Positions 42,143 to 50,393 of a stretch of DNA of 64,000 nt are shown here, one piece after another; positions within the stretch are counted from its first letter, which is position 1, and every line of letters begins with the position of its first letter. The notes beneath the pieces were generated by a model, which saw nothing but the letters and a program-made list of their open reading frames with translations, made no database searches and was not told the DNA's origin. Source of the DNA: Arthrobacter sp. ov407 (GTDB taxonomy: Bacteria > Actinomycetota > Actinomycetes > Actinomycetales > Micrococcaceae); assembly GCF_900102895.1 (NCBI RefSeq), contig NZ_FNGD01000001.1:1-64000 (forward strand), in the 5' to 3' direction. A program made the translations under genes and the position numbers.

Positions 42143-44881
42143 GTGCCAAGCAAGGCCAAAACCGGCAAGAAACTCGTGATCGTGGAGTCTCCCGCCAAGA
42201 GTAAAACCATCGCCAAGTACCTCGGCGAAGGCTTCATCGTGGAGGCCTCCATCGGTCACATCCGCGACCTTCCGCAGCCCTCGGAGCTCCCCGCGGAACT
42301 GAAGAAGACCCCGCTGGGGAAGTTCGCCGTCGACATTGACAACGACTTCAAGCCCTACTATGTGGTGTCCTCGGACAAGAAGAAAAAAGTCGCCGAGCTC
42401 AAGGCCCAGCTCAAAGATGCCGACGCTCTCTATCTCGCAACCGATGGGGACCGCGAGGGCGAGGCCATCGCGTGGCACCTGCTCGAAGTGCTCAAGCCCA
42501 AGGTTCCCGTCTACCGGATGACCTTCGGCGAAATCACCAAGGAAGCCATCCACCGCGCCATGGACAACCTGCGCGATGTCGACCAGGACCTGGTGGACGC
42601 CCAGGAAACCCGGCGCGTCCTGGACCGGCTCTACGGCTATGAGATCTCCCCCGTGCTGTGGCGCAAGGTGGCCCGCGGCCTCTCTGCCGGCCGCGTGCAG
42701 TCCGTCGTCACCCGCATGGTGGTGGACCGCGAACGCGAGCGGATGGCCTTCAAGGCCGCCTCCTACTGGGACCTCACCGGCCAGTTCGGCGCCGGTTCCG
42801 GCTCCTTCAAAGCCAAACTCGCCGCCGTCGACGGCGCCAAGGTCGCCAGCGGCCGGGACTTCAACGACAACGGCGAGCTCACCTCGCGCAACGCCGTCCA
42901 CCTCAACGAGGAACTCGCCGCGTCGCTCGCAGCGGGGCTGCAGGACGCCGATTTCCGGGTCCGCTCCGTCGACACGAAGCCGTACACCCGCCGCCCGGCC
43001 GCGCCGTTCACCACCTCCACCCTGCAGCAGGAAGCCGGCCGCAAGCTGCGCTTCTCCTCGAAGAGCACGATGCAGGTGGCCCAGCGTCTCTACGAAAACG
43101 GCTACATCACCTATATGCGTACGGACTCGTCCGCGCTGAGCAACGAGGCCATCACGGCCGCCCGGCGCCAGGCCTCCGAGCTGTACGGCCCCGAGTATGT
43201 GCCGCAGTCGCCGCGGGTCTACAGCGGCAAGGCAGCGAACGCGCAGGAAGCCCACGAGGCCATCCGTCCCGCCGGTGACTCTTTCCGCACGCCGGCCCAG
43301 GTGGCCAAGCAGCTCTCCGGCGACGAATTCCGGCTCTACGAGCTCATCTGGAAGCGCACGGTCGCCTCGCAGATGGCTGACGCCAAGGGCTCCACCGCCA
43401 CGATCCGCCTCGGCGCCGTGACTGTTGGTAACCCGGCCGATCGCCGCGACGCCGAATTCTCGGCGTCGGGCACCGTCATCACCTTCCCCGGCTTCCTCGC
43501 CGCCTACGAAGAAGGCAAGGACGAAAGCCGCGGCGACGACGAGTCCGAGGAAGCACGCCGGCTGCCCAACGTGGCCAAGGACGACGCGCTCACCGCGACC
43601 GATATTGTCGCCGTCGGCCACGAGACCTCGCCGCCGCCGCGCTACACCGAAGCCTCGCTGACCGCGGAGCTGGAAAAGAAGGGCATCGGCCGCCCGTCGA
43701 CCTATGCCTCCACCATCTCCACGATCCAGGACCGCGGCTACGTCCGGAAGCAGGGCTCCGCGCTGGTCCCGAGCTGGATCGCGTTCTCCGTGATCCGGCT
43801 CCTGGAGCAGCACTTCCACGACTACGTGGACTACGAGTTCACCGCCGACATGGAAGCCGACCTGGACAAGATCGCCAACGGCCAGGCGGCCGGACCCGCC
43901 TGGCTCAAGCACTTCTACTTCGGTGAAGACTCTGAGCCCGGCCTCCTGAGCATCGTGAACAACCTCGGTGAGATCGATGCCCGCGAGATCAACTCCATCC
44001 CCATCACGGACGAGATCACACTCCGGGTCGGCAAGTTCGGCCCGTACCTGGAAAGCTCCACCGCGACAGTGGATCCCGAGACCGGCGAAGTGGTTGAAGC
44101 GGCCCGCGCCAACGTCCCGGAGGACCTGGCCCCGGATGAGCTCACGGCCGCCAAAGCCGTTGAACTCATGGAGACCGCTGCCCCGGAGGAGCGTGTCCTC
44201 GGCGCGGACCCGCACACCGGGCACACCGTCGTGGCCAAGAACGGCCGCTACGGCGCCTACGTCACCGAGGTCATCCCCGAGATGACCGAGGAACAGCTGG
44301 CCAACCAGCCCGTTGAGTACTACAAGAACGGCAAGCCCAAGCCGCCGAAGAAGCCCGTCAAGGCCAAGCCCCGCACCGGGTCCCTGTTCGCGTCCATGAG
44401 CGTGGATACCATCACGCTGGACGAGGCCCTGCAGCTCATGAGCCTGCCCCGCGTGCTCGGCCAGGACGCCGACGGCAACCCGATCACGGTGCAGAACGGC
44501 CGGTTCGGCCCGTACCTGAAGAAGGGCACGGACTCCCGCTCGATCGGCTCCGAAGAGGAGATCTTCACGATCACGCTCGAGTCGGCGCTGGAGATCTACT
44601 CGCAGCCCAAGCAGCGCGGCGCCCGTGCCGCCGTGCCGCCGCTGGCCGAATTCGGACCGGACCCGGTCTCGGAGAAGAACATCGTGGTGAAGGAGGGCCG
44701 GTTCGGCCCGTACATCACCGACGGCGTCACCAACATCACCGTGCCGCGGAGCACCTCGGTCGAGGAGCTGACCCGGGAACAGGCCGTCGAACTCCTCGCC
44801 GAGAAGCGCGCCAAGGGCCCGGTCAAGCGCACGACGACGGCCCGCAAGGCACCCGCCCGGAAGGCCCCGGCCAAGAAGTAG
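42143..44881 (+). CDS. topA: DNA topoisomerase I
   Basis: The 912-residue type IA enzyme relaxes negative supercoils. It has a TOPRIM domain with KLVIVESPAKSKTIAKYL (about 12), acidic LATDGDREGEAIAWHL (about 110), and active Tyr in NGYITYMRTDSSALS (about 327). It lacks E. coli-type Zn fingers; instead the C-terminus has repeated topo C-domains (NGRYGAYVTE, NGRFGPYLKKG, EGRFGPYITDG) and a Lys/Arg/Ala tail, as in actinobacteria. GTG 42143 has TAGGAG upstream. It is monocistronic and ends in an inverted repeat. Confidence 0.97.
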   Translation: MPSKAKTGKKLVIVESPAKSKTIAKYLGEGFIVEASIGHIRDLPQPSELPAELKKTPLGKFAVDIDNDFKPYYVVSSDKKKKVAELKAQLKDADALYLATDGDREGEAIAWHLLEVLKPKVPVYRMTFGEITKEAIHRAMDNLRDVDQDLVDAQETRRVLDRLYGYEISPVLWRKVARGLSAGRVQSVVTRMVVDRERERMAFKAASYWDLTGQFGAGSGSFKAKLAAVDGAKVASGRDFNDNGELTSRNAVHLNEELAASLAAGLQDADFRVRSVDTKPYTRRPAAPFTTSTLQQEAGRKLRFSSKSTMQVAQRLYENGYITYMRTDSSALSNEAITAARRQASELYGPEYVPQSPRVYSGKAANAQEAHEAIRPAGDSFRTPAQVAKQLSGDEFRLYELIWKRTVASQMADAKGSTATIRLGAVTVGNPADRRDAEFSASGTVITFPGFLAAYEEGKDESRGDDESEEARRLPNVAKDDALTATDIVAVGHETSPPPRYTEASLTAELEKKGIGRPSTYASTISTIQDRGYVRKQGSALVPSWIAFSVIRLLEQHFHDYVDYEFTADMEADLDKIANGQAAGPAWLKHFYFGEDSEPGLLSIVNNLGEIDAREINSIPITDEITLRVGKFGPYLESSTATVDPETGEVVEAARANVPEDLAPDELTAAKAVELMETAAPEERVLGADPHTGHTVVAKNGRYGAYVTEVIPEMTEEQLANQPVEYYKNGKPKPPKKPVKAKPRTGSLFASMSVDTITLDEALQLMSLPRVLGQDADGNPITVQNGRFGPYLKKGTDSRSIGSEEEIFTITLESALEIYSQPKQRGARAAVPPLAEFGPDPVSEKNIVVKEGRFGPYITDGVTNITVPRSTSVEELTREQAVELLAEKRAKGPVKRTTTARKAPARKAPAKK

Positions 44882-44892
44882 GCCCGCCCACC

Positions 44893-44958
44893 GAATTCGC
44901 CGGAAACGCGCGGATTCGCCGGAAATTACCGGCGGATTCGCAGGTTTCCGGCGATTTC
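44893..44958 (+). terminator. Inverted repeat after topA
   Basis: GAATTCGCCGGAAAC (44893-44907) pairs with GTTTCCGGCGATTTC (44944-44958) with one mismatch. A further direct copy of GATTCGCCGGAAA lies between the arms (about 44912), so alternative folds are possible. It is probably the topA terminator. Confidence 0.65.
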
Positions 44959-44997
44959 GCGTTTGCGGACCGGGCGTGGACGTGATCGAGTAGGAGT

Positions 44998-45504
44998 ATG
45001 ACTGAACAGCCCGCACACCTGGACAACCAGCCGCTGAACGAACTCGAGGAGCAGCTTGCCCGGGGGGAGCAGCCGGACGCCAACCCGGTGGATGTGATCC
45101 TCGCTTTCCTCAACAACGAGGTCTACGTGGTCAGCTCCGACGCCCTGGAGGGCCCCGACTCCCAGGTGGAGCCGCTGGTGCTGGCGAACTCCTCCGGCAA
45201 GCCCGTCCTGGCCGTTTTCTCGCACCCCAGCCGCGTCACCGAGCAGTATCTCGCCGCCGCCCCGAACGTGCTGGGCACGCAGGGCGCCGCGATCATCGGC
45301 AACCTCGGCGAAGAGCTCGGCATGGTGATCAACCCCGGGGCCGCCTACGGCTTTGAAATCGACCCGGAGGGCGTGGCCAACATCCGCCGCGACTTCAAGC
45401 CGACGGACGAGTCCGCTGACGGGACTGCCGCTGCCCCCCAGCCCACCGCCCAGCCCAGTGACCTGGCCGCGGACCGGCCGGCGCAGGACCGCGACCCGGC
45501 CTAA
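44998..45504 (+). CDS. SseB-family protein
   Basis: The 168-residue protein contains an SseB N-terminal domain (about 8-130: LNELEEQLARGEQPDANPVDVILAFLNNEVYVVSSD, and VFSHPSRVTEQYLAAAPNV) followed by a 30-residue Ala/Pro/Asp tail. SseB domains in actinobacteria have no established function and are often annotated only by domain. ATG 44998 has TAGGAG 5 bases upstream. It lies between topA and ppx on the same strand and is closed by a strong terminator, so it is probably its own transcript. Confidence 0.85.
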   Translation: MTEQPAHLDNQPLNELEEQLARGEQPDANPVDVILAFLNNEVYVVSSDALEGPDSQVEPLVLANSSGKPVLAVFSHPSRVTEQYLAAAPNVLGTQGAAIIGNLGEELGMVINPGAAYGFEIDPEGVANIRRDFKPTDESADGTAAAPQPTAQPSDLAADRPAQDRDPA

Positions 45505-45515
45505 GACCGCGACGC

Positions 45516-45548
45516 CGACGGCGGTATTCTTCGCGAATACCGCCGTCG
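45516..45548 (+). terminator. Strong terminator after the SseB-like gene
   Basis: A perfect 14-bp stem, CGACGGCGGTATTC (45516-45529) with 45535-45548, encloses loop TTCGC. It lies 12 bp beyond the stop. Confidence 0.88.
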
Positions 45549-45587
45549 ACGTTAGGCCAGCCGCTGCGTGGGGGGAATAATGGCACC

Positions 45588-46592
45588 ATGCGTCTAGGCG
45601 TCCTCGACATCGGGTCCAACACTGTCCATCTCCTGCTGGTCGACGCCCATCCCGGCGCCCGTCCGGTCCCCTACGCCTCGCACAAGCGGCGGCTGTCCCT
45701 CGTGCAGTTTCTCGACGACGACGGCAACATTGACGACGCCGGGCAGCATGAACTTGTCGAGTTTGTCCTCGAGGCGTGGGAATTCGCGGCCAAGCACAAA
45801 GCCGACGACCTCCTTGCGTTCTGTACGTCGGCCATCCGCGAGGCCACCAACGGCGCTGATGTCCTGGCCCGGGTCAAGGAGGAAACCACCGTCACGCTCC
45901 GGGAGCTCACCGGCAGTGAAGAGGCGTCCATGACGTTTTTCGCCGTCCGGCGCTGGTACGGCTGGGGCGCCGGGCCCATCCTCAACCTGGATATCGGCGG
46001 CGGCTCCTTCGAGATGGCCCTCGGACAGGACGAGCTGCCCGAGCTGGCGATGTCCGTTCCGCTCGGCGCCAGCCGGCTGACGCGCGACTGGTTGCCCGAA
46101 AACCCGCCCTCGGCCAAGAGCATCAAGGAGCTGCGCCGCTACATCCGCTCCACGCTCAAACCCGCGGTGCGCAAATTCGAGAAGCTGGGCCGGCCCAACC
46201 TCGTCGCGGGCACGTCCAAGACGTTCCGGTCCCTGGCCAGGATTGCCGGTGCCGCCCCCAGCGCCGCCGGGCCTTACGTCAAGCGGGAGCTGCTGGCCCT
46301 GGACCTGGGGCTCTGGGCGCAGCGGATCTCGGCCATGGAGATAGAGGACCGGCTCCACCTGCCCGGCGTCTCCGAGGCCCGCGCGCCGCAGATCCTCGCC
46401 GGCGCCCTCGTCGCGGAAGCGGCCCTGGAAATGTTCGAGTTCGACAGCATGGTGACGTGCCCGTGGGCCCTGCGTGAGGGACTCATCCTCCGCCGTCTGG
46501 ATCAGTTGGTGTTTGAGGGACCGATCGATCCCGCACCGCATGTGGCAGAGCAACCCCCGGCGCGGCTCCAGTCGCCGGAAATAGCTTCCTGA
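45588..46592 (+). CDS. ppx: Exopolyphosphatase/Ppx-GppA phosphatase
   Basis: The 334-residue protein of the ASKHA Ppx/GppA family has MRLGVLDIGSNTVHLLLVDA (phosphate loop 1), ILNLDIGGGSFEMAL (about 134, phosphate 2) and LGASRLTRDWL. The length matches the short actinobacterial exopolyphosphatases (mycobacterial Ppx1 is about 344) that release phosphate from short-chain polyphosphate. ATG 45588 has AATAAT (45576-45581) six bases upstream and no ribosome site, suggesting a leaderless mRNA. The final 30 residues are Pro/Ala-rich. Confidence 0.92.
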   Translation: MRLGVLDIGSNTVHLLLVDAHPGARPVPYASHKRRLSLVQFLDDDGNIDDAGQHELVEFVLEAWEFAAKHKADDLLAFCTSAIREATNGADVLARVKEETTVTLRELTGSEEASMTFFAVRRWYGWGAGPILNLDIGGGSFEMALGQDELPELAMSVPLGASRLTRDWLPENPPSAKSIKELRRYIRSTLKPAVRKFEKLGRPNLVAGTSKTFRSLARIAGAAPSAAGPYVKRELLALDLGLWAQRISAMEIEDRLHLPGVSEARAPQILAGALVAEAALEMFEFDSMVTCPWALREGLILRRLDQLVFEGPIDPAPHVAEQPPARLQSPEIAS

Positions 46593-46623
46593 GGCAAGCC
46601 GGGCAGCGACGGTTTCGAGACGG

Positions 46624-46647
46624 TGTCGATCCGGAGCGTCCTCGATC
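46624..46647 (+). promoter_or_regulatory. Probable ECF42-type promoter of the DGPF gene
   Basis: TGTCGA (46624-46629) followed 13 bp later by CGATC (46643-46647) lies 58 bp before the DGPF gene. As I recall the ECF42 literature, this sigma group recognises TGTCGA at -35 and CGA at -10, which fits autoregulation by the sigma factor encoded downstream. Confidence 0.75.
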
Positions 46648-46704
46648 GTGTAATTGCTGAGAGGCCGGCACACCGCCTGCCGATTCGACAAGGAGGCACC
46701 CGAA

Positions 46705-47046
46705 ATGACGCAGTACCTGCTCAGCATTTACCAGCCGGACGGCCCTGCCCCGGACCCTGAGTTCCTCGAACCGATCATGCGTGACCTGGCGGCCCTGAAC
46801 GTTGAATTGCAGGCGGCGGGGGCCTGGGTGTTCGCCGGGGGACTCCACCCGGCGGAGTCCGCGACGGTCCTCCGGCCCAGTGACGGCGAGATTCTCGTGA
46901 CCGACGGGCCGTTTACCGAAGGCAAAGAGCACCTCGGCGGATTCACCGTGATCGAGGCCGAGGATCTGGATGCGGCCCTTGGCTGGGCACGGAAGCTGGC
47001 CGGCGTCACCACGCTTCCCGTTGAAGTCCGTCCCTTCCAGCACTAG
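46705..47046 (+). CDS. YCII-related DGPF protein (ECF42 partner)
   Basis: The 113-residue YCII-domain protein has the diagnostic DGPF motif in VTDGPFTEGKEHLGGFTVIEAEDL (about 74-97). DGPF proteins are nearly always next to ECF42 sigma genes and are their main targets; the biochemical role is unknown. The start ATG 46705 has AGGAGG about eight bases upstream. The sigma gene begins 22 bp downstream on the same strand, so they are co-transcribed. An ECF42-type promoter lies at 46624-46647. Confidence 0.92.
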   Translation: MTQYLLSIYQPDGPAPDPEFLEPIMRDLAALNVELQAAGAWVFAGGLHPAESATVLRPSDGEILVTDGPFTEGKEHLGGFTVIEAEDLDAALGWARKLAGVTTLPVEVRPFQH

Positions 47047-47068
47047 CCGACGGGCCGAGGGGGCTGCG

Positions 47069-48370
47069 GTGGGCGACCATGGTGCAGATGACGCCGCGAC
47101 CGAGGCGGACATTGCCCGCGTGTTCCGGCTCGAATACGGCCGCGCCGTAGCCGTTCTGACGCGGACGTTCGGGAACATCGATATTGCCGAGGACGCCGTC
47201 CAGGATGCTTTTGCTGCGGCGGTCCAGCACTGGCCCTCGGCCGGCGTCCCGCCCAGTCCGGCCGGCTGGATCATCACGACGGCACGGCGCCGGGCGATCG
47301 ACCGGCTGCGGAGGGAGGCCTCCCGCGAGGACAAATATGCGCAGGCGGCCTTGCTGGCGGCGGCGCGCTCCGGGACCGGACCCGCGCCGGCCGCTGACGA
47401 GCAGTTCCTGGCGGAACAGTCAGGAGTCGAGGACGTGGACGATGACACTTTGCGGCTAATTTTCACCTGCTGCCACCCCGCCCTGGCCAGGTCCGCCCAG
47501 GTGGCGCTCACGCTGCGGCTTCTGGGTGGATTGACGACGGCGGAGATTGCCCGGGCCTTTCTGGTGCCGGAGGCGACCATGGCACAGCGGCTGGTCCGGG
47601 CGAAGGCGAAAATCCGGGATGCGAGGATCCCGTACCGTGTCCCGAAGGGCGCTGAACTGCCCGAACGGCTGCAATCGGTGCTGGCGGTCGTCTACCTCAT
47701 CTTCAACGAGGGCTACACGGCGGGCCCCGCGGACAGCCCGGCCCGTTCGGAGCTCTGTACGGAAGCCATCCGGCTGGGCAGGCTGTTGGCGTCCCTGATG
47801 CCGGACGAGCCGGAAGCGGCGGGAGTGCTGGCACTGATGCTGCTCATTGAGTCCCGCCGTGCCGCCCGATTCGCCGCCGACGGCGGACTTGTGCTGCTCG
47901 CGGCCCAGGACCGTGGACGCTGGGACAGCGCCCTGGCCGCAGAAGGCCAGGAGCTGGTGCGCTGGTGCCTCCGCCGGAACCGTCCCGGGCCGTATCAGCT
48001 CCAGGCGGCGATCAACGCCGTCCACAGCGACGCCGCGACTGCCGGGGAGACCGACTGGGCGCAGATCCTGCAGTTGTATGACCAGCTGCTGGCCGTCGCG
48101 CCCGGACCGGTCGTGGCGCTGAACCGCGCCGTCGCGCTTGCCGAACTGCGCGGGCCGGTTGATGCGCTGGCCGCGGTAGAGGGCCTGGGATTGGAGAACT
48201 ACTACCTCTTCCACGCCGTCCGCGCCGACTTCCTGGTGCGTCTGCGCCGCTATCCGGAGGCCGCTGAAGGCTACAGGCGGGCCCTGGCGCTGGCCGGAAG
48301 CGCCGCGGAACGCCGGTTCCTGGAAGGCAAGCTCCGCAGTCCAGCGTTCGGCGGGGCCGGCGCCGTTTAG
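47069..48370 (+). CDS. ECF42-type RNA polymerase sigma factor
   Basis: The 433-residue protein is more than twice the size of a normal ECF sigma. It has region 2 (about 8-80: EYGRAVAVLTRTFGNIDIAEDAVQDAFAAAV), region 4 (about 120-190: ARSAQVALTLRLLGGLTTAEIARAFLVPEATMAQRLVRAKAKI) and a roughly 230-residue C-terminal helical extension with TPR-like repeats (YLIFNEGYTAGP, the DUF6596 region). ECF42 lacks an anti-sigma; the extension is thought to control activity. GTG 47069 is used. It is paired with the DGPF gene upstream. Confidence 0.92.
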   Translation: MGDHGADDAATEADIARVFRLEYGRAVAVLTRTFGNIDIAEDAVQDAFAAAVQHWPSAGVPPSPAGWIITTARRRAIDRLRREASREDKYAQAALLAAARSGTGPAPAADEQFLAEQSGVEDVDDDTLRLIFTCCHPALARSAQVALTLRLLGGLTTAEIARAFLVPEATMAQRLVRAKAKIRDARIPYRVPKGAELPERLQSVLAVVYLIFNEGYTAGPADSPARSELCTEAIRLGRLLASLMPDEPEAAGVLALMLLIESRRAARFAADGGLVLLAAQDRGRWDSALAAEGQELVRWCLRRNRPGPYQLQAAINAVHSDAATAGETDWAQILQLYDQLLAVAPGPVVALNRAVALAELRGPVDALAAVEGLGLENYYLFHAVRADFLVRLRRYPEAAEGYRRALALAGSAAERRFLEGKLRSPAFGGAGAV

Positions 48371-48857
48371 GAATCGGGCCCCCGTGCCCTGATTCGGGCC
48401 GGTTAACGCCGGTTAAATGAGTAGCGCCGGGCGGTTGGAGCAGGACTTGGGGGAACTCTGCTGCCAACGCCCGGCGCACCGCCGGTTCCGGAGGAACCGG
48501 CTATCATCACTCGCACCTGTTGAGGCACTTTCTAAGGTAGTGGCCGATCATGGGCGGACGGCGAAATTTACCTGTGTATTCGCTGACAATCCAAGGGCAC
48601 ACCCCGGGCTGTGGCCCCCTCCGCCACCGGATCCTTACTCGGCGACGGGTCCCTTAAACGGCAAAGGCACCGGTGGTCCGCTGCGGGAAAATGGGGAAAC
48701 CCGCTGAAACCACCGGTGCCGCGCAGGCATCCGCATGCCTGCTGCATCACTCGCACCCTCAATGAGGTAGCTACAACGCTAGGGCCCGAACATGTGCAAT
48801 GACTGCGGCGAAGGTGTGAGCTGGCTGGGAATCACGTCCGACTGCAATGATGGGGAC
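48371..48857. other. Structured intergenic region before proC
   Basis: No gene is visible in these 487 bp, but strong secondary structure is. A long imperfect hairpin at 48424-48477 starts GCGCCGGGCG and continues with TTGG and AGCAG pairs. GCCGGTTCC/GGAACCGGC follows at 48481-48501. A nested hairpin at 48666-48720 has a 12-bp outer stem (GGCACCGGTGGT) and a 5-bp inner stem. GCAGGCAT/ATGCCTGC lies at 48723-48742. A 13-mer, CATCACTCGCACC, occurs twice (48505-48517 and 48745-48757), each time 2-3 bp after a hairpin. Some elements may be the terminator of the sigma gene; the rest resembles a structured leader or small RNA. No known riboswitch was recognised. Confidence 0.6.
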
Positions 48858-49691
48858 ATGAGCAACCGAATCGCATTCCTGGGCTGTGGGTCAATGAACG
48901 AGGCAATTCTGGGTGGGCTGATCGACGGCGGCGTCGACCCGGCCGATATCGTCGCTACCGTCCGCCGGGCCGAGCGCGCGGCCGAGCTGGCCCAGCGGCA
49001 CCACGGGATCACGGCCATCGCGGGCGAAGAAGAGCCCGACAACAACAAGCAGGCCGCCACTGGATCCGGCGTCGTCATCCTTGGCGTCAAGCCCGTGGGA
49101 ATCGCCGATCTGGCACGGGAAATCAGCGGGTCCCTTTCACCGGACACGATCGTCATCAGCGTCGCGGCCGCCGTGTCCCTGGAGCAGCTGGAGGCGGCAC
49201 TGCCGGCCGGCCAGCCCGTCATCCGCACGATGCCGAACACGCCGGCGAAGTTGGGCCGCGGCGTCGTCTCCGTCTCTCCCGGGACCAACTGCTCCGCCGG
49301 GCAGCTCCAGCACGCCAAGGACATCCTCGCGGCCGCCGGCACCGTGGTGGAGATCCCTGAAGACCAAGTGGACGCCCTCTCCGCGATCAGCGGCTCGGGC
49401 CCGGCCTACGCTTTCTACCTGGCCGAGGCCATGGCGGAGGCCGGCACGCAACTGGGCCTGGATCCGGAGCTGTCCCTGTTGCTGGCCCGCGAGACCGTCG
49501 CCGGGGCCGGCTTCATGCTGGCCGAGCCCGGCGCTGATCCGTCCGCGCTGCGCAAGGCGGTCACGAGCCCGAACGGCACCACAGAACGGGCCATCGCCAC
49601 GTTTGACGAGCGGGGACTGCCGGCCATCATCGCCGACGGCGCCCGTGCGGCCGCTGCGCGCGCGGCAGAAATCACCCGGCAGCTCGCCTGA
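48858..49691 (+). CDS. proC: Pyrroline-5-carboxylate reductase
   Basis: ProC makes proline from pyrroline-5-carboxylate with NAD(P)H. The 277-residue protein starts MSNRIAFLGCGSMNEAILGGL (Rossmann GxGxM). It continues with VILGVKP (about 76) and the C-terminal signature PGTNCSAGQLQHAKDILAAAGTVVEIPEDQVDALSAISGSGPAYAF, whose SGSGPAY is the family hallmark. ATG 48858 matches family starts, and GGGGA lies just upstream; the frame open to 48792 has no support. The upstream region is unusually structured. Confidence 0.95.
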   Translation: MSNRIAFLGCGSMNEAILGGLIDGGVDPADIVATVRRAERAAELAQRHHGITAIAGEEEPDNNKQAATGSGVVILGVKPVGIADLAREISGSLSPDTIVISVAAAVSLEQLEAALPAGQPVIRTMPNTPAKLGRGVVSVSPGTNCSAGQLQHAKDILAAAGTVVEIPEDQVDALSAISGSGPAYAFYLAEAMAEAGTQLGLDPELSLLLARETVAGAGFMLAEPGADPSALRKAVTSPNGTTERAIATFDERGLPAIIADGARAAAARAAEITRQLA

Positions 49692-49706
49692 GCCGGCCCG
49701 GGCGGC

Positions 49707-50393
49707 CTACGGGCGTGCGGCGAACCGTTCGAGCAGGTCCACGTGGCCCGAAACGATGAGCATGTCCCGCGAGGAAACCTTGGTTTCCGGCCGCGCGTAA
49801 GTGAAGTCCTCGCCCGGGGACTTCACGCCCACAATCGTGACGCCGTACTTGGAACGGACCTTGGACTCATCGAGGGTGAAGCCCACGGTCTCGCGCGGCG
49901 GGTACATCTTGACGATCGCGAAGTCATCGTCAAACTCGATGAAGTCCAGCATGCGCCCGGAGACCAGGTGCGCGGCGCGGACGCCGGCGTCAGCCTCCGG
50001 GTAGATGACGTGGTTGGCGCCGATCCGGGTCAGGATCTTGCCGTGCGAGGGCGTGATGGCCTTGACCCAGAGGTGTTCGATCCCGAGGTCCACGAGGTTT
50101 ACCGTGATCAGCACCGAGGATTCGATTGAGGTGCCCACGCCGACGACGGCGGAACTGAATTCCTGGGCGCCGAGCTGGCGGAGGGCGTCGATGTTGGTGG
50201 CGTCAGCTTCCACGACGTGCGTCAGGACGCTCGCCCACTTCTGGACGAGGGAACGGTCGCGCTCAATGGCCAGGACCTCCCGGCCCTGTTTGACCAGCTG
50301 CTCTGCGGTGGATGCGCCAAAACGGCCCAGCCCGATCACCAGCACGGGGGCATTGTGGGCGGGGCGGTTGACGGCGCCTGAGGAACTAGCCAA
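49707..50393 (-). CDS. trkA: Trk-type K+ uptake regulatory subunit (RCK domains)
   Basis: The 228-residue cytoplasmic gating subunit has an RCK-N Rossmann domain (about 15-140: VLVIGLGRFGASTAEQLVKQGREVLAIERD) and an RCK-C domain (about 150-228: VGFTLDESKVRSKYGVTIVGVK). It resembles KtrA/TrkA proteins that bind nucleotides such as ATP or NAD to control a TrkH/KtrB channel. The start is TTG 50393, inside the end of the upstream trkH gene (8-bp overlap ATTGGCTAG), so translation is coupled. The longer frame upstream is trkH shadow. Confidence 0.9.
   Translation of the reverse strand: MASSSGAVNRPAHNAPVLVIGLGRFGASTAEQLVKQGREVLAIERDRSLVQKWASVLTHVVEADATNIDALRQLGAQEFSSAVVGVGTSIESSVLITVNLVDLGIEHLWVKAITPSHGKILTRIGANHVIYPEADAGVRAAHLVSGRMLDFIEFDDDFAIVKMYPPRETVGFTLDESKVRSKYGVTIVGVKSPGEDFTYARPETKVSSRDMLIVSGHVDLLERFAARP

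Noticed and set aside
41270..45016. 1248-residue open frame on the minus strand
   Set aside because: A shadow of topA and arsR in high-GC DNA; composition is Gly/Arg/Val-rich with no domain.
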